In this document: piece after piece, positions 15,862 through 24,213 of the stretch
How positions within the stretch are numbered: the stretch's first letter is position 1
Layout of the letters: every line of letters starts with the position of its first letter
DNA from: Roseofilum acuticapitatum BLCC-M154
GTDB taxonomy: Bacteria; Cyanobacteriota; Cyanobacteriia; Cyanobacteriales; Desertifilaceae
NCBI RefSeq assembly: GCF_030068475.1
Contig: NZ_JAQOSP010000003.1
Coordinates: 1 to 35,885, forward strand
Length of the DNA: 35,885 nucleotides
Direction: 5' to 3'
The notes under the pieces: model-generated
Databases searched by the model: none
What the model saw: the letters and a program-made list of their open reading frames with translations, nothing else
Told to the model about the DNA's origin: nothing
Program-made: the position numbers and the translations under genes

Positions 15862-16422
15862 ATGAATCCATTCAATCGGCGATCGCTCTTACGCCTCATC
15901 CTCAGTAGTTGCCTCCTCCTGCTCCTCTCCCTTCCCTTTGCACCATCCACCCTCGCCCTAGGCGGCAAACTCCCCCAAATTGGGCAACCCGCCCCCTCCT
16001 TCCAACTGCCCACCAACACCGGAGACGGAGAAATCGCCCTTTCCGACTACCAAGGAAAATGGGTAGTCGCCTACTTCTACCCTGCCGACTTCACCCCCGG
16101 TTGTACCCTAGAAGCCCGGCGCTTTCAAGAAGACTTACCCGAATACCTCAAGCGCAATACCCAAATCCTAGGCATTAGCGCCGATGATATTAAATCCCAT
16201 GCCGATTTCTGCGACAGTGAAGGCTTAAAATTTCCCCTGCTTGCCGATACCACAGGCGAAGTGAGCAAAGCCTATGGTTCCTGGTTGCAGTTTATCTCCA
16301 TGCGCCATACCTTTATTATCGACCCCGATGGCATTCTCCGCGCCACCTTTACCGGTGTTCGTCCTGCCATTCACTCCCAAGAAGTTCTCGCCCGTTTGGA
16401 TGAACTACAGCAACTCAATTAA
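15862..16422 (+). CDS. Exported peroxiredoxin, PrxQ/BCP type
   Basis: A 186-aa thioredoxin-fold peroxidase. Residues 1-32 form a signal peptide (Arg-Arg, a Leu-rich core, cleavage near Thr-Leu-Ala), so it acts in the thylakoid lumen or periplasm. The peroxidatic Cys81 is in Phe-Thr-Pro-Gly-Cys-Thr. The usual PrxQ resolving Cys five residues on is replaced by Arg, but Cys117 in His-Ala-Asp-Phe-Cys-Asp lies in helix alpha-3, the alternative place for a resolving Cys in this family. Other matches: Ala-Tyr-Phe-Tyr-Pro-Ala-Asp and Phe-Pro-Leu-Leu-Ala-Asp. It is divergent from purS across ~100 bp. It would reduce peroxides using a thiol donor. Confidence 0.92.
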   Translation: MNPFNRRSLLRLILSSCLLLLLSLPFAPSTLALGGKLPQIGQPAPSFQLPTNTGDGEIALSDYQGKWVVAYFYPADFTPGCTLEARRFQEDLPEYLKRNTQILGISADDIKSHADFCDSEGLKFPLLADTTGEVSKAYGSWLQFISMRHTFIIDPDGILRATFTGVRPAIHSQEVLARLDELQQLN

Positions 16423-16451
16423 ACCGTATACCGGTTAATCGGAAAAGAGAA

Positions 16452-16515
16452 GCGGGCATTTTGCCCGCACTCCTGAAATCCATTGATCTGACTAGAGTGG
16501 GAGCGTCTCGCTCCC
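16452..16515 (-). repeat. Double-hairpin structured repeat, copy 2 (reverse)
   Basis: On the - strand the order is GGGAGCG-AGA-CGCTCCC, then CACTC, a ~20-nt spacer, GAGTG and GCGGGCA-AAA-TGCCCGC. This is the same architecture as 5500-5563. The A-T pair at the tip of the first stem there is G-C here. Confidence 0.7.
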
Positions 16516-16541
16516 TATATTTTTGATCGTGCTTGAATAGT

Positions 16542-17048
16542 ATGCCTGCTTCTGAAACTATGGATCAAAACTTCAGTTTTAAGTACCAATCAACCAAAGT
16601 TTTTGATGGATTTTCAACCTGCTTTCGGCAGTGGCGATCGCAAAACTCCCATTGTCAATTTTTACATGGCTATAGCATCTCCTTTAAGGTTTGGTTTGAA
16701 GGAGAGCTAGATCAACATTCTTGGGTGTGGGACTTTGGCGGCATGAAAAGAGCCAAGACTCTCATTGATGGCATGAATCCTAAAGAATGGATGCATTATA
16801 TGTTTGACCATACCGTGATTGTGGCTGAAGACGATCCTCACTTATCCAGTTTTTATCAACTTCAAGAACAAGGAGTGATTCAGCTCCGGGTACTGCCCGC
16901 CGTCAGTGCCGAACAATTTGCCCAATTGGTGTTGACTAAACTCAATGCCTTTGTCCAAATCGAAACTCAAGGCCGAGTCTGGGTTAAGCGCGTAGAATTT
17001 AGGGAACATGAGCGCAATTCAGCCGTAGTCGAAAGAAATGAATCTTGA
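16542..17048 (+). CDS. QueD/PTPS-like protein with altered zinc site
   Basis: A 168-aa protein of the 6-pyruvoyl-tetrahydropterin synthase fold. Conserved pieces are Ser-His-Cys-Gln-Phe-Leu-His-Gly (36-43), with Cys38 as the catalytic Cys position, Val-Trp-Asp-Phe-Gly-Gly-Met-Lys, Phe-Asp-His-Thr-Val and Glu-Asp-Asp-Pro. The first zinc His of the family (Phe-Ser-Ala-Ala-His) is Phe28 here, and the second His of Leu-His-Gly-His is Tyr44, leaving His42. It is unlikely to bind zinc in the standard way, so queuosine-pathway activity should not be assumed. Start is the ATG at 16542; a TTG at 16533 is also in frame. Downstream, the convergent DUF1517 gene ends 6 bp away. Confidence 0.75.
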   Translation: MPASETMDQNFSFKYQSTKVFDGFSTCFRQWRSQNSHCQFLHGYSISFKVWFEGELDQHSWVWDFGGMKRAKTLIDGMNPKEWMHYMFDHTVIVAEDDPHLSSFYQLQEQGVIQLRVLPAVSAEQFAQLVLTKLNAFVQIETQGRVWVKRVEFREHERNSAVVERNES

Positions 17049-17054
17049 TTTCCC

Positions 17055-18404
17055 CTATATGGGGATCATTTGACTGTAAGACGTTAGTAATTCATCACTC
17101 GATAGGCTGGCGCTTTCTTCTTGGGGACTCCATAGTAATTCAAACACCATCAGATATTCTGGAGAAATAGACCCTAAACGTCCCAAAGTTTCCCTTAAGG
17201 CTTGGGCAGTGTGGATATCTTTGAATAGGGGTTGATCGTCAGCCGTTCCTACCAACAACGTGACAACTACATAAGAACCCGGTTCAGATAATTCTTGGCT
17301 TAAAGCAGCCAATCTTTCTTGAACTGCACCGTTGACATTTACCAAGGTTTCAGAGGTGAATTTACTTCGCTCTTGTAACGAGAGTTTTTCAAATAACTGT
17401 TGCGCTTCTTCACGAGAATTTACCGTTTGTGAACTCGAAGCAACATAACACCAGCGATCGCTCCTTCGCATTAATGCCAAAGCTCCCTCTTGCAGCATAT
17501 CAACCAATCCTTCGTTGCTCTCGGTATCCCCATTCAAAGTTAACTGAGTTAACTGTTCCTGAAGATCCCCCTCTGGAGTCAACAAAGCCACTTGTAACTT
17601 ACTAACCGTAACCCTATCATTCTCCAACTCATTGCTAGGAGAACGTCGGCTAAAAATCAGGTAAGCAATAAATAGAGCGCCCCCAAGAATAAGTAGCCCC
17701 AACATAAAGCCCATCCAGTTCGATGGAGCGGTTCGACCACTCGCATAAACCGCCCCAGTGATTCCCGGATCGGGTCGGTAATGGCCAGGAGGCGGGGCAC
17801 TATTTAATGGCTCAGATGGCTGTAAATGGCTGCTAGGGGGCGGTGGAGCAAGAGGAGCAGGGGGGGGATCGGATCGGGGCATACCTTCCTCAACCGGGCG
17901 GCGATCGCCCGGTATGGGCACAGGAATCGGAACCGGTATCATCGGTCTAGGTGGCGGCGGTGCAGAGTGAACCGGTAGACGAGCAGGGGGAGGCGCAGAA
18001 GGGTGTGGGGGTGGAGGTGGTGGAGCAGGTGAGGGTGCAAACGATCCCCCCCGTACTCGTCCCCCCGTACTACTGCTACTCGGAACATTGGGGGAAGATT
18101 GACTCGCAGAAGAACCCGAAGTAGGCGTTTTTTTAAGCGCAGGCGTAGAACTCGAAGAACCGCCACTAGAGCTAGAACCCCTGGAACGGGAGCGACTACC
18201 ACTGGTCGATCGCGAACCGGAGCTAGAACCAAACGAACCGCCCCGCGATCGCCCCCCACTCCGTTTCGCCAAAGCCTCCGTACCGATCTGAAATTCCGTA
18301 TTGCGCCATGACTCGGATACCGAAAGCGGAAGCCCTTGAACCATCAACCATAAGGCGATCGTCGTGACCAAAAACCGTAATCTAGCATTCAGGTGCATCT
18401 TCAC
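17055..18404 (-). CDS. DUF1517 family membrane protein
   Basis: A 449-aa protein. It has an N-terminal signal/anchor (~residues 10-30), then a low-complexity Ser/Gly/Arg-rich segment starting Arg-Ser-Gly-Gly-Arg-Ser-Arg-Gly-Gly-Ser-Phe (~50-120), a Pro-rich stretch (~125-215), a membrane span (~231-250) and a C-terminal alpha/beta domain (~262-449). The RSGGR-type stretch plus a C-terminal domain is the mark of the DUF1517 family, shared with chloroplasts of plants and algae; its role is not established. The long Pro/Ser run gives open frames on other strands, which are shadows. It lies upstream of no clear operon partner; trmD is transcribed toward it 74 bp away on the same strand. Confidence 0.85.
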   Translation of the reverse strand: MKMHLNARLRFLVTTIALWLMVQGLPLSVSESWRNTEFQIGTEALAKRSGGRSRGGSFGSSSGSRSTSGSRSRSRGSSSSGGSSSSTPALKKTPTSGSSASQSSPNVPSSSSTGGRVRGGSFAPSPAPPPPPPHPSAPPPARLPVHSAPPPPRPMIPVPIPVPIPGDRRPVEEGMPRSDPPPAPLAPPPPSSHLQPSEPLNSAPPPGHYRPDPGITGAVYASGRTAPSNWMGFMLGLLILGGALFIAYLIFSRRSPSNELENDRVTVSKLQVALLTPEGDLQEQLTQLTLNGDTESNEGLVDMLQEGALALMRRSDRWCYVASSSQTVNSREEAQQLFEKLSLQERSKFTSETLVNVNGAVQERLAALSQELSEPGSYVVVTLLVGTADDQPLFKDIHTAQALRETLGRLGSISPEYLMVFELLWSPQEESASLSSDELLTSYSQMIPI

Positions 18405-18478
18405 CCTACCCTTTGAAGCACATTATCTCCAGTGTGCCTTTTCATCCCCCAACTGTCGAATCGGAAGTGGGCGATCGC

Positions 18479-19183
18479 CTATTCCCTATTCCCTATTCCC
18501 TGTTCTCTCCACGCCTCATACAAATCCGGTCGTCGCTCCTTCGTCCGCTCCACCTGCTGCTCATAACGCCATTGAGCAATTTTGCCATGATCCCCAGAGA
18601 GCAACACCTGCGGAACCCTCTGCCCCCGAAACTCAGCCGGGCGCGTATAGTGAGGATAATCCAACAACCCCTCCTCAAAACTCTCCGCCTTCAAAGACTC
18701 CTCCTTTCCCACCGTCCCCGGTAACAGCCGCATCACCCCATTGAGCAGCGTCAGCGCCGGAATCTCGCCCCCCGTCAGCACAAAATCCCCCAAAGACACC
18801 TCGCGAGTCACCAGACTTAATACCCGCTCATCTATCCCCTCATAATGGCCACAAAGGATTACCAACTGGTCATACTCCCTAGCCCAAGTTTTAAATAATC
18901 CCTGTTCCATCCGCTCTCCCTGGGGAGTCATCAACAGCACCTCCCGGCGATCCAACTGGGGTAAAGACTCCACCGCCGCAAAAATCGGTTCCGGCTTAAT
19001 CACCATCCCCACCCCACCCCCATAAGGTTCATCATCTACCTTATGGTGCTTATCAGTGGTAAAATCGCGGGGATTGGTCAAATAAACCTGAGCAATGTTT
19101 TTGGCAAGCGCCTTGCCCAACAATCCTGAACTCAGGGGGGACATAAAAAAATCAGGAAACAGTGTAATGAGATCGAATCGCAA
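18479..19183 (-). CDS. trmD: tRNA (guanine-N1)-methyltransferase TrmD
   Basis: A 234-aa SPOUT methyltransferase that makes m1G37 in tRNAs. The knot motifs are present: Cys-Gly-His-Tyr-Glu-Gly-Ile-Asp-Glu-Arg and Leu-Gly-Asp-Phe-Val-Leu-Thr-Gly-Gly-Glu, plus Pro-Tyr-Gly-Gly-Gly-Val-Gly-Met near residue 55. The start is TTG, decided by AGGAG 6 nt upstream and by the exact family opening Met-Arg-Phe-Asp-Leu-Ile-Thr-Leu-Phe-Pro. The last codons (Gly-Ile-Gly-Asn-Arg-Glu, stop TAG) are read from a heptamer tandem repeat, so the tail is not ancestral. Confidence 0.96.
   Translation of the reverse strand: MRFDLITLFPDFFMSPLSSGLLGKALAKNIAQVYLTNPRDFTTDKHHKVDDEPYGGGVGMVIKPEPIFAAVESLPQLDRREVLLMTPQGERMEQGLFKTWAREYDQLVILCGHYEGIDERVLSLVTREVSLGDFVLTGGEIPALTLLNGVMRLLPGTVGKEESLKAESFEEGLLDYPHYTRPAEFRGQRVPQVLLSGDHGKIAQWRYEQQVERTKERRPDLYEAWREQGIGNRE
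18481..18501. repeat. Heptamer tandem repeat (ATTCCCT)3, STRR type
   Basis: Three exact copies of ATTCCCT (GGGAATA-type on the other strand, with a TAG in one frame) overlap the 3' end of trmD. Short tandem heptamers of this kind are known from filamentous cyanobacteria. Confidence 0.85.
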
Positions 19184-19399
19184 GAGTGGCTCCTATTTAA
19201 CTGAACGAGCATCACAGAGACAGATTTCCCCGTGATTAGATTGTGTATTGGCCATTAAGCTATAGCATAGAAGATACCCGAAATCCCAGAGGTTGAAGGT
19301 CTAAAGGGTTGAACTTCTCAACCCATTTGCTAGTCCCTTGTTGACCGTTTCAGAAGAGAATTGTTTTTTCAACCCTCTCTTCTAACCCCATAAGTCACC

Positions 19400-20296
19400 A
19401 TGATGTGTAAAGTCAGTTCCATGTTAAAGTTTCAATCCCAACCCCAATCGCCACAGGCTCCTCGATCGACGAAAACCTCAATTATGATCATTGGTGGTGC
19501 AGAAGATAAAATTCATGGTCGAGAAATTCTGCAAACCTTTTTTAACCGCTCTGGGGGGCAAGAAGCCAAACTAGCGATTATCCCCTCTGCCTCTCGCGAA
19601 CCCCTATTAGTCGGCGATCGCTACCGTACCATCTTTGGCGACATGGGAGCCAAAGATATCATGGTCTTTGATATTCGAGACCGGGAAACCGCCAGCTCTT
19701 CCCAATGGCAAACCTTCCTTGAAAACTCTACCGGAGTTTTCATGACTGGAGGAGATCAACTGCGTTTATGTGGACTACTCGCCGATACCCCCGTCATGGA
19801 AACTGTACGCCAAAAAGCATTAGCAGGAGAAATCACCCTAGCCGGAACCAGCGCCGGGGCCGCAGTTATGGGAGAATATATGATTGCCGGTGGCGGCAGT
19901 GGTGAATCCCCCAATCGATCCCTCGTGGATGTCACCACCGGATTGGCGATCGTTCCCCAACTCCTCGTCGATCAACACTTCCATAACCGCAATCGGATGG
20001 CCCGCCTAATCAGCGCCATATCCGCCTACTCAGACCGCATCGGCATCGGTATAGACGAAGATACCTGCGTCATTGTCGAAGGAGATGGACTCTTATCCGT
20101 CATTGGTAAAGGAACCGTCACCATCGTCGATCCCGGCAATCTCCTCTTCAACAACGAACACACCGTTGGCGCAACCGATCCCCTCAGTGTCTGTAACCTC
20201 AAAGTTCATATCCTTTGCCATGGAGGACGCTACAATATGCACTCAAGAGAAATTATTGTCGATCCCGGTCAACCCGGAAGCCCACCATCGAGCTAA
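19400..20296 (+). CDS. cphB: Cyanophycinase
   Basis: A 298-aa serine peptidase (S51 family) that cuts cyanophycin to beta-Asp-Arg dipeptides in the cytosol. The nucleophile is Ser151 in Gly-Thr-Ser-Ala-Gly-Ala, with Gly-Gly-Asp-Gln-Leu-Arg-Leu (117-123) and Asp-Gln-His-Phe-His-Asn-Arg (191-197) as further family signatures. The first ~25 residues before Ile-Met-Ile-Ile-Gly-Gly-Ala-Glu-Asp are variable; the ATG at 19421 is an alternative start. cphA follows after 180 bp in the same direction, so degradation and synthesis of the nitrogen reserve are encoded together, the common order in cyanobacteria. Confidence 0.97.
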   Translation: MMCKVSSMLKFQSQPQSPQAPRSTKTSIMIIGGAEDKIHGREILQTFFNRSGGQEAKLAIIPSASREPLLVGDRYRTIFGDMGAKDIMVFDIRDRETASSSQWQTFLENSTGVFMTGGDQLRLCGLLADTPVMETVRQKALAGEITLAGTSAGAAVMGEYMIAGGGSGESPNRSLVDVTTGLAIVPQLLVDQHFHNRNRMARLISAISAYSDRIGIGIDEDTCVIVEGDGLLSVIGKGTVTIVDPGNLLFNNEHTVGATDPLSVCNLKVHILCHGGRYNMHSREIIVDPGQPGSPPSS

Positions 20297-20476
20297 ATCC
20301 AATCGACACCGGTTAACATTGACCGGAAAACTGTCCAAAGTGAACAGTCTCTTATCCACTATCCCCTTCATGCTTACCAGAGGGTAGAATCAGGATGTCA
20401 AAAACCTTAACCAACAACCTGTATCAACCTATCTATCTGTCATAGCAGTTTCCCTACCGCGCGATCCATCTGCCCC

Positions 20477-23101
20477 ATGAAAATCCTCAGAACACTAACT
20501 CTACGTGGCCCCAATTACTGGAGTATTCGCCGAACCCAATTGGTGATTCTACGTCTAGACCTAGAAGACCTCGCCGAAAGACCCTCGAATACCATTCCCG
20601 GTTTCTATGAAGGACTTACACAAGCCTTACCCAGTTTAGTCGAACACTATTGCGCCCCAGGATATCGAGGCGGATTCCTGCAAAGAGTTCAAGAAGGCAC
20701 ATACATGGGCCATATTGTCGAGCATGTAGCCCTAGAACTACAAACCCTAGCCGGTATGAGTGTTGGCTTCGGTCGTACCCGTCAAACCGCCGATTCAGGA
20801 GTTTATCAAGTCGTCTTTGCCTATCTGGATGAAAAAGCCGGTCGATATGCAGGAAGAGCAGCAGTCCGACTGTGCCAAAGCATTGTTGAAACCGGTAGTT
20901 ATTCCCTCTCAGAATTAGAACAAGATTTACAAGACTTGCGAGAACTGTGGGCAGATGCCGCTCTTGGCCCCTCAACCGATGTCTTAGTTAAAGAAGCTGA
21001 AGCCCGTAATATTCCTTGGATGAGACTAAGCGCCCGATTCATGATCCAATTGGGCTATGGGGTACACCAAAAACGCATTCAAGCCACCCTGAGTAATCTG
21101 ACTGGCATTTTAGGAGTAGAACTAGCTTGTGACAAAGAAGGAACCAAAAAAATTCTCCGAGATGCGGGGATTCCGGTTCCTAGAGGAACGGTGATTGAAT
21201 ACCTGGATGAACTCGAAGATGCCATTGATGAAGTCGGGGGCTATCCTTTGGTGCTTAAACCCCTCGATGGTAACCATGGTCGAGGCATTACCATCAATGT
21301 TAAATCCTACGAAGAAGCAGAACTCGCCTATGATGATGCCAGTTCTGCCTCTAAAACCCGTCGGGTGATTGTGGAACGATATTATGAAGGCAATGACCAT
21401 CGGGTTCTGGTGGTTAATGGTAAATTGGTGGCGGTAGCTGAACGAGTGCCGGCCCATGTGGTGGGAGATGGAAAATCAACCATTGCCGAATTAATTGAAG
21501 AAACGAACCGAGACCCCAACCGAGGACAAGGCCATGATAATATCCTGACTCGGATTGAAATCGATCGCAACAGCATGAATTTGCTAGACCGGCAAGGCTA
21601 CACCCTCGATAGTGTGCCCAGAAAAGGGGAAAGATGTATGCTGCGGGCAACCGCTAACCTTAGCACAGGGGGAATTGCCATTGACCGCACGGATGAAATT
21701 CATCCGGAAAATATTTGGTTAGCTGAACGAGTTGTCAAAACTATTGGTCTAGATATTGCCGGAATTGATATTGTGACCTCTGATATTAGCCGGCCCCTGC
21801 GGGAAACCGATAGCGTCATTGTAGAAGTGAATGCGGCTCCTGGCTTCAGAATGCACGCAGCTCCGAGTCATGGATTGCCCCGGAATATTGCTGCCCCCGT
21901 GATGGATATGCTCTTTCCTCCGGGTAAGCCCTCCCGTGTGCCGATTTTTGCTCTGACGGGAACCAATGGGAAAACTACCACGACCCGCCTCACAGCCCAT
22001 ATCATGAAGCACACGGGGAAAGTGGTGGGATATACAACCACTGATGGAACATATATCGGCAATTATTTGGTAGAGTCCGGTGATAATACTGGGCCGCAAA
22101 GTGCAGAATTGATTCTGAAAGACCCAACGGTAGAAATAGCGGTGTTAGAAACGGCTCGCGGGGGCATCTTGCGGAGTGGACTGGCCTTCGATTGCTCGGA
22201 TGTGGGTGTGGTATTAAATGTGGCAGCCGATCATTTAGGGCTGGGAGATATTAATACCATAGAACAAATGGCCCAAGTCAAAGCGGTGGTTGCTGAAACG
22301 GTTAAACCGGATGGCTATGCGGTACTGAATGCGGACGATCCCCTGGTTTCGGCTATGGCAGAACGCTTAAAGTGTAATGTGGCCTATTTTTCCATGGAAG
22401 CGGATAATCAGGTGGTGAAACGACATACCTCTAAAGGGGGTATCGCGGCAATTTATGAGAATGGCGATTTACTGATCCTCAAAGGAGAATGGAAAATGAG
22501 GATTAGTAAAGCGGTAGAGATTCCCATGACTCTGAAGGGAATGGCTCCGTTTATGATTGCTAATGCGTTAGCGGCAAGTTTAGCTGCGTTTGTTCACGGG
22601 GTGAGCTTGGATCAGATTCGGGCAGCTTTAAGTACGTTTGAGGCTTCATCAAGTCAAACCCCAGGACGGATGAATTTATTCGAGATTGGGGATTATAGTG
22701 CCTTGATCGATTATGCCCATAATGCCCATAGTTATAAGGCTTTAGGGGAATTTGTGAAAAATTGGCCGGGAGAGCGGATTGGGGTAGTGGGTGGCCCTGG
22801 AGACCGCAGGGATGAAGATTTTATGCTGCTCGGCGAGCTGTCGGCGGAGATCTTTGACCGCGTTATTGTTAAAGAGGATGATGATACGCGGGGGCGGCCT
22901 CGCGGAGATGCGGCCGATTGGATTGCTAAGGGGATTGAAAAGAGCGATCGCCCGTGCAAGTATGAGATTATTCTCAATGAAACGGATGCTGTTAATACGG
23001 CTTTAGATTCGGCTCCCAAGGAGAGCTTGGTGGTGATTTTGCCCGAAACAGTCTCGCGGGCGCTTCGCTTAATTGAGAGCCGTCTCCCTTCTAAGAATTA
23101 G
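20477..23101 (+). CDS. cphA: Cyanophycin synthetase
   Basis: An 874-aa enzyme that adds Asp to the backbone and Arg to the side chain of multi-L-arginyl-poly-L-aspartate using ATP. It has an N-terminal domain (~1-160), an ATP-grasp domain (~210-480; Lys261-Pro262, then Gly-Asn-His-Gly-Arg-Gly, and Glu450-Val-Asn-Ala-Ala-Pro-Gly) and a C-terminal Mur-ligase-like domain with the P-loop Gly-Thr-Asn-Gly-Lys-Thr at 495-500 and a Mur-type C-terminal region (Asp-Tyr-Ala-His-Asn near residue 755). Length and order match CphA1. The stop overlaps the convergent tatA stop by 3-4 bp. It follows cphB and may be cotranscribed, with a ~180-bp gap that could hold its own promoter. Confidence 0.98.
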   Translation: MKILRTLTLRGPNYWSIRRTQLVILRLDLEDLAERPSNTIPGFYEGLTQALPSLVEHYCAPGYRGGFLQRVQEGTYMGHIVEHVALELQTLAGMSVGFGRTRQTADSGVYQVVFAYLDEKAGRYAGRAAVRLCQSIVETGSYSLSELEQDLQDLRELWADAALGPSTDVLVKEAEARNIPWMRLSARFMIQLGYGVHQKRIQATLSNLTGILGVELACDKEGTKKILRDAGIPVPRGTVIEYLDELEDAIDEVGGYPLVLKPLDGNHGRGITINVKSYEEAELAYDDASSASKTRRVIVERYYEGNDHRVLVVNGKLVAVAERVPAHVVGDGKSTIAELIEETNRDPNRGQGHDNILTRIEIDRNSMNLLDRQGYTLDSVPRKGERCMLRATANLSTGGIAIDRTDEIHPENIWLAERVVKTIGLDIAGIDIVTSDISRPLRETDSVIVEVNAAPGFRMHAAPSHGLPRNIAAPVMDMLFPPGKPSRVPIFALTGTNGKTTTTRLTAHIMKHTGKVVGYTTTDGTYIGNYLVESGDNTGPQSAELILKDPTVEIAVLETARGGILRSGLAFDCSDVGVVLNVAADHLGLGDINTIEQMAQVKAVVAETVKPDGYAVLNADDPLVSAMAERLKCNVAYFSMEADNQVVKRHTSKGGIAAIYENGDLLILKGEWKMRISKAVEIPMTLKGMAPFMIANALAASLAAFVHGVSLDQIRAALSTFEASSSQTPGRMNLFEIGDYSALIDYAHNAHSYKALGEFVKNWPGERIGVVGGPGDRRDEDFMLLGELSAEIFDRVIVKEDDDTRGRPRGDAADWIAKGIEKSDRPCKYEIILNETDAVNTALDSAPKESLVVILPETVSRALRLIESRLPSKN

Positions 23102-23295
23102 GATTTGGGCGAGTCAGAGGGGTTGGCTTCTGAAAGAGGGTCAACCTCGGCTTCTGGCTCATGATTCATTTCTTCTTTGAATCCGCGAATGGTTTTGCCC
23201 ATGGCTCTACCCATTTCGGGGATTTTTTTGGGGCCAAAAATGAGTAGGGCTACTACAGCAATAATGCCAATTTCCGGTAATCCGAGACCAAACAT
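23098..23295 (-). CDS. tatA: Sec-independent translocase protein TatA/TatE
   Basis: A 65-aa protein with one N-terminal membrane helix (~residues 7-21), then the hinge Phe-Gly-Pro-Lys-Lys-Ile-Pro-Glu-Met-Gly-Arg and an amphipathic helix ending Gly-Phe-Lys-Glu-Glu-Met, as in TatA, followed by a short acidic tail. TatA forms the channel-like assembly that exports folded proteins across the thylakoid and plasma membranes. tatB and tatC are not adjacent. Its last bases overlap the end of cphA on the other strand, so the two transcripts must be antisense at their 3' ends. Confidence 0.93.
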   Translation of the reverse strand: MFGLGLPEIGIIAVVALLIFGPKKIPEMGRAMGKTIRGFKEEMNHEPEAEVDPLSEANPSDSPKS

Positions 23296-23353
23296 AGGGG
23301 TTTCCTAAGTGCTAGAGTTGAAAGTTACTGATGCCAATCCTAGGTTATGGGTT

Positions 23354-23380
23354 TTGGCCAATCAAGCAACCTGGTATACT
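23354..23380 (+). promoter_or_regulatory. Candidate extended -10 promoter for pcyA
   Basis: TTGGCC (23354-23359) and TATACT (23375-23380) are 15 bp apart, with TGG before the -10 giving an extended -10 (TGGTATACT). The short spacer is offset by the extended -10. It lies in the divergent tatA-pcyA gap and points toward pcyA. Confidence 0.4.
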
Positions 23381-23448
23381 GATATGCTTAAAGGTTAGCA
23401 TCCTTTGGAAGTCCCTTGCTGATGTCTTGAATGGGTGAAGGTCTGGTT

Positions 23449-24198
23449 ATGTCAAAAGTGGTATTGAGAGAGCAACAACATCCCCTGATTCGGCGTTTGG
23501 CCGATACTCTAGAGCAGGTTTGGCATTCTCTTTTGGATCTCGAACCCTATGATTTGCCCGGAGAGTTGGGCTATGTTGAGGGACGACTGGAAGGGGAGAA
23601 GCTAACGATTGAAAATCAGTGCTATCAAACGCCGCAATTTCGGAAAATTCATTTGGAGTTGGCGAAGTTGGGCCAGGGTTTGGATATTCTCCATTGTGTG
23701 ATGTTTCCGCGACCGAATTATAATTTGCCTATGTTTGGGTGCGATTTGGTGGGGGGTAAGGGCCAGATTAGCGCGGCGATCGCCGATTTGTCTCCTGTGA
23801 GCCAGAACCGGACTTTACCAGATTCTTATTATCGGGCGCTGCAATCTTTGCCCAAATCAGAATTTGCCCAACATCGCCAACTCCCCCCTTGGGCGGATAT
23901 TTTTTCTGAGTTTTGTTTGTTTATTCGCCCGGAAAATGAAGCGGAAGAGCTTCAGTTTGTGCAACGGGTGGAGGCATTTATGAAAATTCATTGCGCCCAA
24001 GCCGCAGCCGCTCAACCCGTTTCAGAGGGAGAGCAAAAGACGATTTTGGCGGGTCAACGCTATTACTGCACCCAACAACAGCAAAATGATAAGACTCGCC
24101 GGGTGCTAGAAAAGGCATTTGGCCGGGAATGGGCAGATAATTATATGAATCAGGTGTTGTTTGATTATGTGGAAACTCCGGAAGATTGTGTGGTTTAA
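23449..24198 (+). CDS. pcyA: Phycocyanobilin:ferredoxin oxidoreductase
   Basis: A 249-aa bilin reductase that converts biliverdin IXalpha to phycocyanobilin in two 2-electron steps from ferredoxin, supplying the phycobilisome chromophore. Catalytic residues match Synechocystis PcyA with a constant offset of 6: Glu70 (Glu76), His82 (His88) and Asp99 (Asp105). The segments [11 protein letters not shown] and [13 protein letters not shown] are typical. The ATG at 23449 is chosen; an in-frame ATG at 23431 would add Met-Gly-Glu-Gly-Leu-Val. The single-gene unit has its own upstream region. Confidence 0.97.
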   Translation: MSKVVLREQQHPLIRRLADTLEQVWHSLLDLEPYDLPGELGYVEGRLEGEKLTIENQCYQTPQFRKIHLELAKLGQGLDILHCVMFPRPNYNLPMFGCDLVGGKGQISAAIADLSPVSQNRTLPDSYYRALQSLPKSEFAQHRQLPPWADIFSEFCLFIRPENEAEELQFVQRVEAFMKIHCAQAAAAQPVSEGEQKTILAGQRYYCTQQQQNDKTRRVLEKAFGREWADNYMNQVLFDYVETPEDCVV

Positions 24199-24213
24199 GC
24201 GCCTTGAATGCTG

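Noticed and set aside
15758-15871. Longer PurS start at 15871
   Set aside because: Adds 38 residues unlike the family and overlaps the divergent peroxiredoxin start; the GTG at 15757 gives the normal length.
17939-18724. Several Arg- and Pro-rich open frames on both strands
   Set aside because: Shadows of the low-complexity DUF1517 gene and of trmD.
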